A stretch of DNA of 64,000 nucleotides from Pinus tabuliformis (GCA_031772625.1 CM062804.1:274319174-274383173), one strand, 5' to 3'. Shown: positions 44,201-55,810, counted from the first letter of the stretch. Notes: a model not told the origin generated them from the sequence alone. Numbers and translations are program-made.

Positions 44201-47043
44201 TCAACCAAGAAACTTGCTGCAAGGATATATGTTCCTACAACCAACAGGTAATATTTACAATATTCTTGATCATTTCATGAACCTACTCAACCTCCGGGAT
44301 CGTGAGCCACTTTTTCTGTGCTACTTGTAGTCTACTACATTTTTTAAATAATCCCTCTCTAATGCTTCCTCTTAGCAACTTCCTAATAGAAAATAATCTA
44401 CCATGAATTCTTAGTAACTCTATTAAACCTTTTACAAATGAGAAGAGGGTCTTGCTCGGGGAACAAAGTTGAAATTTCATGGTAGAGTCGATTGTGTTCG
44501 ATCCCAGTGTACCGCAGTGAAGTGAGGGATGTCGCAATTGAGGATGATTAGTGCATATGACCATCACCCGCTATCACCAGTGGATGTTAAGAGAGGGAAA
44601 GTCAGCGTTGTTGTGATTTGTACTTCCATTAAGTCCTACTCCTCTCACAAATCCCATTAGATGTTCCACACTATGTTCCACCCACACTCCTCTATGGTGA
44701 CAGATGCTAAAATTAAAAGTGTGGTATTGATTTTACATCTCATTGATGCACTATCACATATATTGATTTATGCTAGCATACACTTTATGCTATTAGTACA
44801 TTCTAAGTATACTAACACATCCCATATTCTAGTGCTTCTTTCCGTGCTTACAATCCTTAGAATTTAGTCTAGACTTTTATCCGGCCATACAGAATAATTA
44901 GTTAGTCATATATGCTCTACATGCATGCTCAAATTTAATGCAAATATACTGTGATTGCATATGACCATGCATGCACATGTGCGTGTGGAAGATATTAGTT
45001 GATAAAAAAAAATGAAAACACTTGCATGCTGCAAGCACTGTAATTTATAAAGACCATGTGAAATGAAACGTGCACACAAAATAAATGTAACAATAACAAT
45101 GTGCATGTCAACATCTGTGCATGAATAAATAGATGGTGAATCACGAACAAAAATATAATGTAATGTAAATAATTTTCCTACATAAATGAAAGTATGATAA
45201 TGATAGTGAATGTAGTGGTATTGATTTTAGTCTTGACATTCTCTTAATTTAAACATTCATGTCCATTGTCATTATGCGCAGGGAGAAGGTGAGATTAAAT
45301 ATATTTTATTAATTTACTCATCCACATGCAAATAAGGATAACCATTACACACTAAATGCTAACCATTATTAAACTGAATGCTTCTATGGAGTAAAAGATT
45401 CCATAGAAAATTAGTTATTTCTAGAATGCATATGCTCATTACTTGTACAAATATGCAACTCGATAACCCATCACACTCGAGCAGCACCAGCTCAGTGGAT
45501 AAGGCATGAAAAAAGATCCACATGGTAGATCCAAAAAGGAAACCAACTATCCTTATTGGGATTTTCTCCATCTAATTAATTGGAAAGGTATCGTTGTGCT
45601 TTAAATAACATGCTTGGAAAGGTATCGTTGTGCTTTAAATAACATGCTTCCAAAAGCTGCTTGTTGGGAGATATAAATGCTAGATTTACACGCACATTTA
45701 AATTGTAAATCCAAGGTCATAAGACTTAGAGACATAGCATAATATATCCCATAATATGACCTCAAGGACTTTTAAGATAAAAACAATTCAAAAAGGAAAT
45801 GATTCAAGAAAACACATTCCAAACTAAACACACTGCAACAAATAAAGAATGCAAAGCTTCTTAAAAGACTACAGCTACGCTGCAAATATGAAAGCATGAA
45901 ACAAATTCAATTTCAAACTATTTTAAAAATGTACTTAAAAGGATTCTTTCGAATCATGTTGGAAAGGATTCATAAGGGTATGGAAATATTCAATCTAGAA
46001 TTTCAATTATTGAGTGAGTATATCTTCAAGTTGTTCGACACTACATATGCTAAAAATGTATTCAAACTAATCTTGGTATTTAAATAAATGTTGTTGTCTT
46101 ACAATTCTAAAATCAATTCATAAATGCCCAATAATATGAATAATGAATTAAATGAAAACTTTGTCAATCTCATACAACTATTATCCCCATCTTGAATCCC
46201 TGCGACTAAAAATATTTTTCATTATAAAATAAATTGAACAGGTCAATAGTGAAAATGAGAAAAGAAGAACTTTTTATCTCTACTCTATTTTTAGTCTAGT
46301 TACTGGAACATGAATAAGTTAATGATATTGTTAAATTTACTAATAAAACCTATGAAATTAAATATAAAATATAAAGGAAATCATGAAATGACATAACAGA
46401 GTTTAAAGCACGCCACATAATTCAGGAAATTAAATGTAGTCAAATGAATTACACAAGCATGTAATAAAATGCAGTGAAGTGAATCACACTAGTAGGAAAT
46501 AAAATATAATAGAATAAATAAATCCTAAGCACTCTAGGTAATGAACTGGTTGATGGACCCGAACAACAAGCTCGATCTCACTGTAAAAATTAAATCAACA
46601 CACCATCTCAGAAATTCGAAATATCCTGTAAATGTAAATTGAATGTGGAATCATATTACTACTGAAATCAAATTACAGAAATGAGAAACAATTAAATGTT
46701 GGGCTCGAGTGGTCCCCTCGAGGATCATTTCACTGGGCTCAGACTCCTCTCATGGTGCCATTTAAATCCAGTCTCTGTAAATAATGCAATGTATAGGTTT
46801 CCATAGCCTAGCGTTCTTCTACAATCCCACACCCTCTGCCATGTTTTTATGAGTACACAAATCTCCATTGTATCATAGCAGCAACACCCCTAATTAATTA
46901 GATTGATTTTTACATGGTGTATAAATTTAGAATTAACACAAATTGGTTAAGATTACAGTGAGAAGATTTATTTCAAATTGGGTTTGAATTGGTACAAGTC
47001 TGGCTTCTCGAAGTAATGTAACTTTATCGTTTTTCTTGTAGGT
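41241..47043. other. Long AT-rich stretch without recognised genes
   Basis: No protein family, RNA gene or element terminus was identified over 5.8 kb. A minus-strand frame of 94 codons at 44283-44567 has no recognisable motif. A perfect 34-bp tandem duplication lies at 45581-45648, and a tRNA A-box-like GCTCAGTGG at about 45488. The stretch could be the interior of an E-family element or old intergenic DNA. Confidence 0.35.
45581..45648. repeat. Perfect 34-bp tandem duplication
   Basis: TGGAAAGGTATCGTTGTGCT followed by TTAAATAACATGCT occurs twice without any difference, at 45581-45614 and 45615-45648. It must be recent relative to the eroded surroundings. Confidence 0.95.
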
Positions 47044-47377
47044 TCAATCATCTCCTATTCCGATGTGGACATTTTGAATATGGATGTTAAAAGAGGTAAC
47101 ATGAATCCCATTGGTGTTGAGGATGTCACTAGGATCGATGGAGATGTTGTCGTATGGATCAGAGTGGCGAGGTTGGTGACTCATCCGCATTGCCCAGTAG
47201 AGGTGGATAATTTTCCTGTCGAATGTCCAGAAGCCATAAGGGCACATTAGGAGGTGCATTACATTCAATGTATTCTTACATCGCTCCTTCACGGTGTACA
47301 AATATGCTTCCAGTCCCTCTCCTTCAGATCCTCCATGTTTCTTAGTATTAAATCCTATGCCAACTCCTTGACGGAAA
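47044..47377 (-). pseudogene. Unidentified third part of the gene-fragment chimera
   Basis: After the OST48-like piece the frame at 47421-47044 reads GFNTKKHGGSEGEG, EAYLYTVKERCKN and then HLLMCPYGFWTFDRK. I do not recognise the source gene. It is in the same orientation as the RER1 and OST48 pieces without an obvious intron between. Confidence 0.35.
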
Positions 47378-47624
47378 AAAATCAACCCCATGGTCAACAA
47401 CGATATCGCGAATGAGATCAAAGGTGTTAGTGTTGCCAGTAAGTATTAAATCATGGCCGGAGTCAACAAAGTCTAAAATTGCAGACAAATCTAAGGATCC
47501 CCCCCATATTGTCAACAGAGGGGGCAAAGAGAATGATTCCATCATACAAGTACTCGCTGAATCTCTGGAGTATGGGCTTGTGATCATGTGCAAGCTTAAA
47601 GTCAGGCATATGTCTCACAAATCA
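47378..47624 (-). pseudogene. OST48: OST48-like fragment (oligosaccharyltransferase 48-kDa subunit)
   Basis: The minus strand reads PDFKLAHDHKPILQRF, YLYDGIILFAPSV, then GGSLDLSAILDFVDSG, HDLILTGNTN and DLIRDIVVDHGVDF. This matches the N-terminal region of the 48-kDa subunit of the ER oligosaccharyltransferase, which takes part in N-glycosylation. A run of seven G/C bases near 47500 shifts the frame. Only about 80 residues are present, against roughly 430 in a full protein. It follows the RER1-like piece after one stop and a shared DFKL-like junction. Confidence 0.8.
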
Positions 47625-47810
47625 TTTGAATTGATCATTATCCTTCATGGGAAACACGGGGCCTCCCATCTCCATATCTGCTTGGGGGGACAAGAAGCCA
47701 ATCAACAAGTTTAGAAGATAAATCCCCAACCCATAACCCTTCACATAATACACTCTTAGGAAGTAGAGGACAACCATGAATAGTGTGGTGACCCATCTGG
47801 GAACTCCCAC
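47625..47810 (-). pseudogene. RER1: RER1-like fragment
   Basis: The minus strand reads LFMVVLYFLRVYYVKG, YGLGIYLLNLLIGFLSPQ and PVFPMKDNDQFK, matching the centre of RER1, a Golgi membrane protein that returns escaped ER membrane proteins. Four or five residues expected between VYYxxG and YGLG are missing. A TGA follows DQFK, after which FVRHMPDFK continues RER1-style before the OST48-like part. No intron interrupts the piece. It is in frame with the upstream membrane segment. Confidence 0.82.
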
Positions 47811-48086
47811 TTTCCTTCTTAAGTATTGCAGAAGTAACACATTTCCACTCATTGCAATCCCAAAGCTAGTAAATGGTAAAAGGAGTACTGTGAGAATAGG
47901 CTCCACATGGAGCACCCAGTAGAACACATGCGCAAAGAGGAGTATGAGTGCACACCGAACTGAAACATATACCAAAATATATTGTTTTTCAACCATATTC
48001 GATGATGTGAGTGATGCAAGGAGTCCCAATATGCATGCAACCGATAAATCAATAGCAAAATAAGCATAACCCAATTTTCTAACCAT
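47811..48086 (-). pseudogene. Membrane-protein fragment fused in frame upstream of RER1-like sequence
   Basis: About 92 codons from a Met at 48086 with three hydrophobic segments: SVACILGLLASLTSS, ALILLFAHVFYWVLHV and ILTVLLLPFTSFGIAM. The source gene is not recognised. The frame stays open across the junction into the RER1-like piece, giving a 154-codon chimeric frame. Confidence 0.5.
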
Positions 48087-48118
48087 AATAATGGCATTGC
48101 GTGGGTGTTATTTAGCAA

Positions 48119-48683
48119 TCTCTACGCACAATCTCATCTTGAGACTCGAGAAAAGGTGCAGAATGTAAGTCTAGATCTTTGTCATTGGATTTAAGTTATT
48201 GCTTCTATTCATGAGATGAATCCATACCCAAATGTGTTTTAGGAAGCATTCCTTCACTTCTAGTATGAAAATTGCTAGTACATGACTTATTCATGTCCCA
48301 CCAGGAAGGCATATTATTGTTGGCATTTAAACAAAACATTCTTCAAATTAATCAACAAGAAGAATTCATAATTTAATAGTTATTGCCACTGCATGCCTCA
48401 CTATTAGCTTAATAAGATAGTAATGATTAGAAACACTAGTCACAAGCATAAAATTATTTGATTAAAGTCGTAAAAATTTGGACAAAAAGGCAGCTCAACA
48501 TTTCGTTAACCACAGAGCTCAATGGTGGGGGGTTTTGAAAAAATTCGGAAGAAGTTACTCAATTCAAGAAATAGGTGAAGGTATCTATAACTAAAATAAT
48601 AGGCTGTAGGTCTCTCTGGCTTGTCATGGCCTCCACTATTCGAGCCGGTGTTGATTTCCACACTTGAAGCCAAATAAGAGTGA
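48119..48683. other. Gene-free gap between gene-fragment chimera and copia element
   Basis: No gene or 3' LTR of the copia element was found, although it would be expected here. At 48600-48660 the sequence is not similar to the copia LTR at 53230-53626. Confidence 0.4.
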
Positions 48684-49274
48684 TCAAGTCACACCGAGTC
48701 CTACCATGCCTCTACATAACTCATGTTTATTTCGTGGTAGAATCTTAGTGAAAATATCAGCAGCGTTCCTATCTGTATGGATCTTATCCAAGGATAATTG
48801 TTCTTCCTCCAACTCATGCTGGATCCAATGGTACCTTAAGTCAATGTGCTTGGTTTTTGAATGAAATTCTGGGTTTTTCGCCAAGTGAATGGCACTCTGA
48901 CGATCACAATATAACACACACTTGTCCTGCTTTATTCCTATCTCACCTAGGAATCTCTGCATCCACAACATCTCTTTACAAGATTCTGTTGCAGCTATGT
49001 ACTCTGCTTCTGTTGTAGAGAGGGCTACTATTATTTGTAGCTTTCACACCCAAGATACTGTTGCACCTACAAATGTATACAAATAACCTGTAGTGGACTT
49101 TCTGGTATCGATATCTCCAGCCATATCCGCATCTGCAAATCCTTCAAGCACAGTCTCATCATGACCAAAACGAAAACAATAATGAATAGTACCCTTAAGA
49201 TACCTTAAAATCCATTTTGCTGCTTGCCAATGTTGTTTTCCTGGATTGGTAAGGAACTTGCTCACTGCTCCCAC
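48684..49274 (-). pseudogene. Copia RNase H
   Basis: GFADADMAGDIDTRKST (49180-49090) holds the first acidic residues. After one stop at about 49043 come ALSTTEAEYIAATESCKE and CDRQSAIHLAKNPEF, KHIDLRYHWIQHELE and ADIFTKILP to 48684. All the expected motifs are present in order. Confidence 0.85.
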
Positions 49275-49292
49275 TGAATATGCAATGTCTGG

Positions 49293-50324
49293 TCATGTGC
49301 ATACCATGGAATACATTAAGCTGCCAACTGTTGAAGCATAAGGAATCTTTCTCATCTCTTCTTTCCCCTTGTCACCACTAGGACATAATTCAGTACTCAG
49401 CTTGAAGTGGGCTGCAAGGGGTGTACCAACTGGCTTGGCATCCTTCATATTAAACCTGTCAAACACCTTCTTGATATATTTTTCTTGTGACGGCCACAAC
49501 CTTTTGTTTTTCCTATCATGCATAATCTGCATGCCCAATATCTGTTGTGCTAGTCCCAAATCCTTCATTGCAAATTTTCTACCCAAATATTTCTTCAACC
49601 TATTGATCTTATTCTTATCATGCCTAACAATCAACATTTCATCCACATATAACAATAATATGATATACTTTCCTTGTTCATACCTCTTGATATAAACACA
49701 ATGGTCAACTTCCAACCTCCGAAAAACCATGTTCCAACATGAATGAATCAAATTTCTTGTACCATTGTTGAGGTGCCTGTTTCAACCCATAGAGACTCTT
49801 CTTCAACCTACAAACAAGGCCTTCTTTTCCTTTTTCTATGAAGCCTTCTGGTTGCTCCATATAAATTTCTTCCTCTAATTCACCATGAAGGAAAGTAGTT
49901 TTTACATCTAGTTGTTCACATTCTAGGTCTAAAGTAGCAACTAGACCAAGAATGGACCTAATGGATGAGATTTTAACAACAGGTGATAAATTTCAGTGAA
50001 GTCAATACCTTCCTTTTGGGCAAAACCTTTTACCACCAGTCTTTCTTTATACCTCTCTTTCTTCTCGTCACCTTCATGCTTAATCCTATACACCCATTTC
50101 TTTTGTAGAGCCTTTATACCTTTCGGGAGGTTTAATAACTCCCAAGTTTTATTTTCCTGCAAAGAGTTCATTTCTTCTTCCAATGCTTTCTTCCATTCTT
50201 TACTATGCTCGACTTTACAAGCTTCTTGAAAACAATTAGGTTCACCTTCATCAGTCAACAAAATATAGTTTGAAGGAGGATACCTTTGTGAAGGCTTATG
50301 TGGCCTAGAAGATCTGCATACCAA
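49293..50324 (-). pseudogene. Copia reverse transcriptase
   Basis: The N-terminal part (50324-49941) reads EWKKALEEEMNSLQENKTW, LPKGIKALQKKWVYRIK and VVKGFAQKEGIDF. A decayed segment follows, then 49751-49293 with DHCVYIKRY, LLLYVDEMLIV and FAMKDLGLAQQILGM, ending PYASTVGSLMYSMVCT. The catalytic YVDD is YVDE here, which should abolish or cripple activity. Confidence 0.86.
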
Positions 50325-50531
50325 CTGTGGTGGTGCATTATCAGGTTGAATCTCCTATAAAGGTTCTTGCAAGATTCCTTCTTCTTGTTTTTCATCATTT
50401 TCCACTTGTTGTTCTTCATGCTCCTAAATTTGCTGTTCATTTTCTTGTATTGGTGGTATGTTTTCCTGCTACTCTTCAAACCTGTCAATAACCTTCTTGA
50501 CCTCCAACTCACCTACAGTCCTCTTGAACAT

Positions 50532-51587
50532 TTACAACTCATTAAATATAACATCCCTGCTTCTAATAATTTTATGTTTGACTGGATCCCATAGATGATA
50601 ACCAAGATCTTTATCCACATATCCCAAAAAAATGCATTTCATAGATTTATCCTCTAGCTTAGTTCTATTTCCTTTGGGAATATGTACGAATGCTTCACAT
50701 CCAAATATTTTCAAGTGAGAATAATTCAAATTCTTACCACTCCAAACTTCCTTAGGGATACCACCATCCAAGGCTGTAGTTGGAGATCTATTTATGAGGT
50801 AGCAAGCAGTCCTGACTGCTTCAGCCCAAAAATTCTTCTCCAAACTGGAATTGGACAACATACTTCGCACCTTTTCCATAATGGTACAATTCATCCTTTC
50901 TGCGACACCATTATTTTGAGGAGTACCAGGCACAGTCTTCTCATGCTTTGTGCCAAACATGTTACAATATTCCTTAAATGCATTTGAGCAATATTCTCCA
51001 CCATTATCTGTTCTTAAACATTTCAGCAATTTGTTAGTCTCTCTTTCGACAACAACATGTAATTTTTGGAATATTCCAAACACTTCACTTTTATTTTTCA
51101 TAGGATATGTCCAAAATTTCCTGGATGCATCATCTATAAATGTTATGAAATATGATGCTCCTCCTAATGATTTGATGTTAACAGGCCCAAACACATCCGA
51201 GTGTACCAATTCTAATACATTTTTCTTTCTATCATGGCCACCTCTAAGGAATTAAACCCTTCTTTGTCTTCCATATATAAAATTCTCACAAAGATCAAGA
51301 TTGTAGGATTTCAAACCTGGCAATAAATTTTTACCAACAAGGATTTTTAAGCCCTTCTCACTCATGTGACCCAAACGCTTATGCCATAGATCTGTTGAAT
51401 TTCCTTCTTTTGTGACAAAAGCCAAATCTAATTTTCCTATCAATGTCTTCAATGTGTATAATGTTCCTGTCTTGGGTCCTTTGGCCACAACCAATGCACC
51501 TTTGATAATTTTCCAGCCTCCTTTTCCAAAGCTTGTCAAATAGCCTTCATCATCCAGTCGTCCCACAGAGATTAAACTCATGCACAT
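50532..51587 (-). pseudogene. Copia integrase
   Basis: The zinc domain is DLWHKRLGHMSEKGL with LCENFIYGRQ, where a second Cys has become Phe. After a stop near 51251 the core follows: HSDVFGPVNIKSLGG (Asp), CLRTDNGGEYCSNAF (Asp) and PGTPQNNGVAERMN (Glu), all three acidic residues kept. Then come INRSPTTAL and FGCEAFVHIPK, and it ends with RSRDVIFNE. It inserts the cDNA into the genome in active relatives. Confidence 0.88.
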
Positions 51588-51644
51588 TTCTGGTACATGC
51601 CTGACCTATTTCAACAATATACCTTGTCCATCTTTCATTTTGAT

Positions 51645-52058
51645 CTAGACATCTCTCACTCCAAAAATACTGCAAAAATGATTATTCCCCAAATGTACTC
51701 TACCATAATCACCAGGATTAGATGAAACAAAACTATCTTTGCATGGGGTTACATGGTGAGATGCCCCAAAGTCAAGGATCCAATCAAAGCTACTGCTAGA
51801 TGTATATACACACGCATCCTCTACTGAAACAGTAAACAACACATCACCATTTGTGGCTACAACAGTAGTCTCACCTTCGTTTGTGCTGGATGACTTGTGA
51901 TTCATACTAGACGGTCTATGATCCTTTTGTCCTTTCTTCCAGAATCGACATTCTTTCTTCATGTGCCTGGGTTTGCCACAATGAAAGCAGATGATTCTGC
52001 CTCTCCTTGATTTTGATCGGCCCCTCGATCTTGATCGCCCTTGTCGGCCTTGATCCAT
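51645..52058 (-). pseudogene. Copia zinc knuckle and protease
   Basis: An arginine/serine-rich stretch (GRSRSRGRSKSRRGR) precedes CFHCGKPRHMKKEC, a CX2CX4HX4C knuckle. The protease active site reads WILDFGASHHVT, where copia elements have DSGA or DTGA. The Phe next to Asp probably impairs catalysis. It runs on to integrase after a stop at 51645. Confidence 0.82.
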
Positions 52059-52213
52059 TCTCCTACCATGATTAGCTAGAGCTAGAGCTTCTCCTCCCTA
52101 GTTTTCCACAATTGACTTCCATCGCAGTTCCTCATTCATTAAACTACTACTGACATCATCAAACTTCAGGGTCCCTTCAGTTGTTGAAGTGCTCATAGCT
52201 ACAATTAAATTTC

Positions 52214-52685
52214 CTAGTTGTCTGGCATAGAACACATTAGCAATATAGCTCTAATTTCATCATCTAGAATGATTTTGAGAGAGGAAATCTGATTAGTAAT
52301 AATATTAAATGCATTCAAGTGCTCAGCAACTGAATCACCCTCCTTCATTTTGATATTATAAAGCTTCTTCATCAAGAACACTTTGGTTGATGTTGGTGTT
52401 CTTCTCATATAGATCATGGAGCTTCTTCCATAATCCTTCTATCGTCTTTTCTCGAGACACATTGAAATAAACATTCTTTTCTAAATATTGGAGGAAAGTT
52501 GCAATCGCCTTTCTATCTAGCTTATTCCACTCTTCATTTGTCATTGATGATGGTTTCTTTGTTGTGCCCTCAATCAGCAAATACTGATCCTTTAAAATCA
52601 GTATATCCTCCATCTGGGATTTCCATAAGGCAAAATTAGCCCCTCTCAACTTCTCCATATATGTAAGTGTTGTCTCCATTTTCAA
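52214..52685 (-). pseudogene. Copia gag N-terminal part
   Basis: Starts METTLTYMEKLRGANFALW, the usual UBN2-type opening, followed by LDRKAIATFLQYLEKNVYF and LWKKLHDLYEKN. A frameshift at about 52380 moves to VFLMKKLYNIKMKEGDSV, HLNAFNIITNQISSL and DDEIRAILLMCSMP. Several stops separate it from the zinc-knuckle part. Confidence 0.82.
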
Positions 52686-53207
52686 TCAAATTCACCCCCA
52701 AAACACAAAAACACCACTTAAAAATAAAACTTTAATTATTACTCTTTAAAATTTAGTAATAATGACCTTCCTCCTTTTAAAATACCCTTTTCAAAATTCC
52801 TACTCCTTTTTAAAATATACTTTTCAAAATTCCAACATATAATTATATATGTTTCATAATAAATATATAAACATATATAATGTGTTAACCTTTTCACATT
52901 TCACACCTACATATGTTGGTTTGTGAAAAAGAAACTTGACGTATACGTGCAAGCTTGATGTAAAAAAAACTTACGAAAACCACGTTTCAACTCCAAACTC
53001 CATGAATCTCCAGTTTTCAAACTCCAGCAACAAGTTTCAAGATAGATCCACGACCTTGTTTTTCTTGCAGCAATTGTCTTTTATTTCCAGAGTTCCTCAG
53101 CTATTTCCTGGACAGATCCTTCAACAGCTCCACGGGTAACAACCAACGTTTTAACGAACGCTGCTAGAGTAAGGTGATGGCACTAAGTGGCTTGCACGGT
53201 AGATATT

Positions 53208-53227
53208 CGAACCCAGCTCTGATACCA
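53208..53227 (-). other. Primer binding site of the copia element (tRNA-iMet)
   Basis: Minus strand TGGTATCAGAGCTGGGTTCG, two bases inside the LTR. It extends the match to initiator tRNA beyond the minimal 12 bases. Confidence 0.92.
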
Positions 53228-53229
53228 GT

Positions 53230-53626
53230 TGTTAGATCAGAGCATACATAACACACAGCGGATTCATACTCAGAGACTTAGACGGCAATAGCAGAGAATA
53301 ATTCACAGAGACAGACAAATGGAGAAACAACAAGATTACTTAGTCAGAAATAGCGGAATAGATAAAACAATCACTGGAGAATAGAAATCACTTTGCATTA
53401 CATAACAAGCTTGGGCCTTGGATTTCTTTCCTTGGCCAGAGAAATTACAAATTTATAGAGGCAGAAGAATAATCTAGAATCATGTATGTGATTCAGATGG
53501 AGATCTCGAATGATCTAGAAACTACTGGTGGTGTAGGAGGATCTAGAATCCTGCATGTGATTCTAGAAACCACTAGCAGTGTAGAAGGATCTAGAATCCT
53601 GCATGAATTTGGCTTCACACTTAACA
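53230..53626 (-). repeat. 5' LTR of the copia element
   Basis: Plus strand TGTTAGATCAGAGC to CACTTAACA, 397 bp. The inner end is set by the PBS. The outer end is chosen by the TG/CA rule (minus strand TGTTAAGTG) and has no partner LTR to confirm it. A TATA-like CTATAAATT lies at 53451-53459 on the minus strand. Confidence 0.75.
53514..53609. repeat. Two 48-bp repeats in the copia LTR U3
   Basis: TCTAGAAACTACTGGTGGTG and TCTAGAAACCACTAGCAGTG each lead into TAG(G/A)AGGATCTAGAATCCTGC-type sequence, 48 bp apart (53514 and 53562). GATCTAGAATC is itself nearly palindromic. They lie upstream of the TATA-like box in element orientation. Confidence 0.75.
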
Positions 53627-55051
53627 TCCACCTCTCCGAGTTACCCTACCAAGCACTGCAGAGGGACAGGACCCTTCGAAAATTCATTGCTAGATTTCAA
53701 AACATATATCCATATAATTTAAGCATCCACGATTTGGAATAATTTGCACAATCATGTTGTATGCACAACTAAGACAACTCATAGTAATTATATATAGTAT
53801 GTGGTTAACATATATTCGACTAGTTTCAACCCTCCATAAAAAAGGACTTCATTTGTCCTATATATGCTATTTCATGGTTTCTCAATTTCAAATCACCGAG
53901 GCATAGATGAAATGTTATGAACGGAACACTTAGCTTCTTACATATAACCTACTTCTTACAAACACAATTTATTTTATTTTATATCCATTTGTAATAAAAT
54001 CGTTTGTAATAATTTAGGTGTCTCAATGCTTCATTTACCCACATATGAAATTTACTTTTTTAAAAGAATGGATAGAGAATCCTTGATTTCTTTATTGTTC
54101 TAATTAGAATAGATATGATTCAGCGGAATCCAACTACAAAATTATCCATATCTGAACATGTAACCAGGATCATTTTTTAATGCATGAGCTTCATTGTGTT
54201 TTCAAATGTGTAGAATCATATGAAGAGAAGTGATAGGGTTTTTTAATTTTTATTTTTATTTTACCAATCGAGGATGGTTGGTGTATGTTGTGAATGTAAA
54301 AAAAATAGGCATGTGTTAATAGCCTATGCCTTGGATTTTGATTTGGGTCCACGTATGATTTGTTTTCATCACACAAGCTCTTTTTGTATCACACTTATAT
54401 AGCTTTACAAGTTACACACACACATATATACTCTCTTGCATATTCTTTAAATTAAAGACATTGTACATATTTAAAACACATAAAGATTTTATTTGGCATG
54501 TATAATTATAATTCCTCATCAGTTTTCTTCTTCGCTGACATTTTCTAACACTTCAGAGAGATATAAAATGAAATACTGCAACTTAAAGTGAAAACACTTT
54601 TCTAATTATAGGTAAATGTTGCCATTCTAATTGGTAGATATTAGTTCTTATGTGTTGATTTCTTCATACATATTTCACAACAATATATGAATATTTCTCT
54701 CTCTTATGTGTTGATTCATAATTACAACATATTTGATTATTGATATTATCTATTTAAATAATTAGATCGTCGAAGCAGAGTTGTAATACTTACTTACAAC
54801 TATAAAAAAGAAATCCTCAATCTATTTTACCACCACGCATTATTTACAAACTACAAATACATTAGCAAGTATAAGAACAAAATTTTCATGAGAATATATA
54901 AATATTGCTTGGGAAGAACTCAGTATAATCATGTAAAATGATTCTACACTTTAGTGAAACCTCTTATTTGTTTAGGACCTAGTTTAGGACCTATAACGCA
55001 TTCACATATTACACATGTGGGTTGGCGCATAGGCCACAATATTTTAACTTA
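53627..55051. other. AT-rich non-coding stretch
   Basis: No gene or element termini recognised. Short frames (for example 54191-54376) have no known similarity. If the E-family PBS at 55052 belongs to a full element, this is its leader region interrupted by the copia insertion. Confidence 0.35.
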
Positions 55052-55065
55052 GAGCTCCAATACCA
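55052..55065 (-). other. Primer binding site of E-family element
   Basis: Minus strand TGGTATTGGAGCTC, two bases from the TGTCACATACC LTR end. It differs from TGGTATCAGAGC by two bases. It shows the neighbouring LTR is a 5' LTR with the interior to the left. Confidence 0.7.
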
Positions 55066-55067
55066 TT

Positions 55068-55684
55068 TGTCACATACCTCCTAGACCCAATATCAACAAC
55101 CACCTACTATGCGCCCATCACTAAATTATACTTCGATTAAATTTATATTCGATAGTTACCACATTCATAAATATTCAATCATCTTATAAACAAATATAAC
55201 AAATGCAATTATGCCCGTAAGCTAAAAGATTCAACAACATAAAGAGTAAGTAGCCACATAGAGAACATCCCATTCAATTGAATCAAACCAGATTATCTGA
55301 AAGACTGTCACTTGGAAAATCGAGCACCACCACCCAAACTAGAACTGACTTCCTCTATTTCCCCCTGAGACGAGAGTTCTTGCCATGGATCAACGACCTC
55401 TTCTTGATCTCTTCAATCGGTATTTATTTCCCTCTTTCATGATATGCTTTCCTTTAGCAGTGTCCCATGTTTGCTGGATCCTTTTATCCATTTCCCTAGG
55501 ATTTTCTCAATAAATCTCGCCTTTCTCTCCAATGACACATTTTTCATAAAATCCTTCCTTTCTCTCTTGCAAGTATTTTATATCTTTTCAAATAAAAGCT
55601 TACATTTGACTCCTACATGGATTTTATGGTTTTCTTAAACTTAGCATCTTTCTCCAGCCAAGTAACATAATGGATATTTACGCT
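55068..55684 (-). repeat. LTR of gypsy family E, right copy, truncated
   Basis: Starts TGTCACATACCTCC and matches 9855-10410 over about 600 bp. Similarity stops at GGATATTTA near 55684, so the outer quarter of the LTR, including its terminus, is gone and host-like sequence follows. Confidence 0.68.
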
Positions 55685-55810
55685 GTAAGGCATTTCCCTC
55701 TGAAAATAACTCCTTTAGTTTCCTTTCTGTAAAAGTTTGTGCCATTCAATTTTTTGTTTAAAAACTAGGTTATCATTTTTCTTTGATTTGAATTGAATGA
55801 CAGTTGATAC

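Larger units (their letters stand above)
48684..53626 (-). mobile_element. Ty1/copia retrotransposon lacking a recognisable 3' LTR
   Basis: On the minus strand from the right: LTR 53230-53626, tRNA-iMet PBS, gag with CCHC knuckle, protease, integrase, RT, RNase H ending at 48684. Integrase before RT is the copia order. Sequence style suggests the Tork/TAR side of the family, with low certainty. The 3' LTR is missing from the adjacent DNA, so the end was lost or replaced. Frames are interrupted by frameshifts and stops, and the RT catalytic motif is changed. No target duplication can be tested. Confidence 0.88.

Noticed and set aside
44283..44567. 94-codon minus-strand frame
   Set aside because: No recognisable motif, no conserved neighbour and a length expected by chance in this much sequence.
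45482..45545. tRNA-like A box (GCTCAGTGG) with a weak B-box-like GGTAGATCC
   Set aside because: The spacing is too short and the B box is poor, so neither a tRNA gene nor a SINE can be supported.
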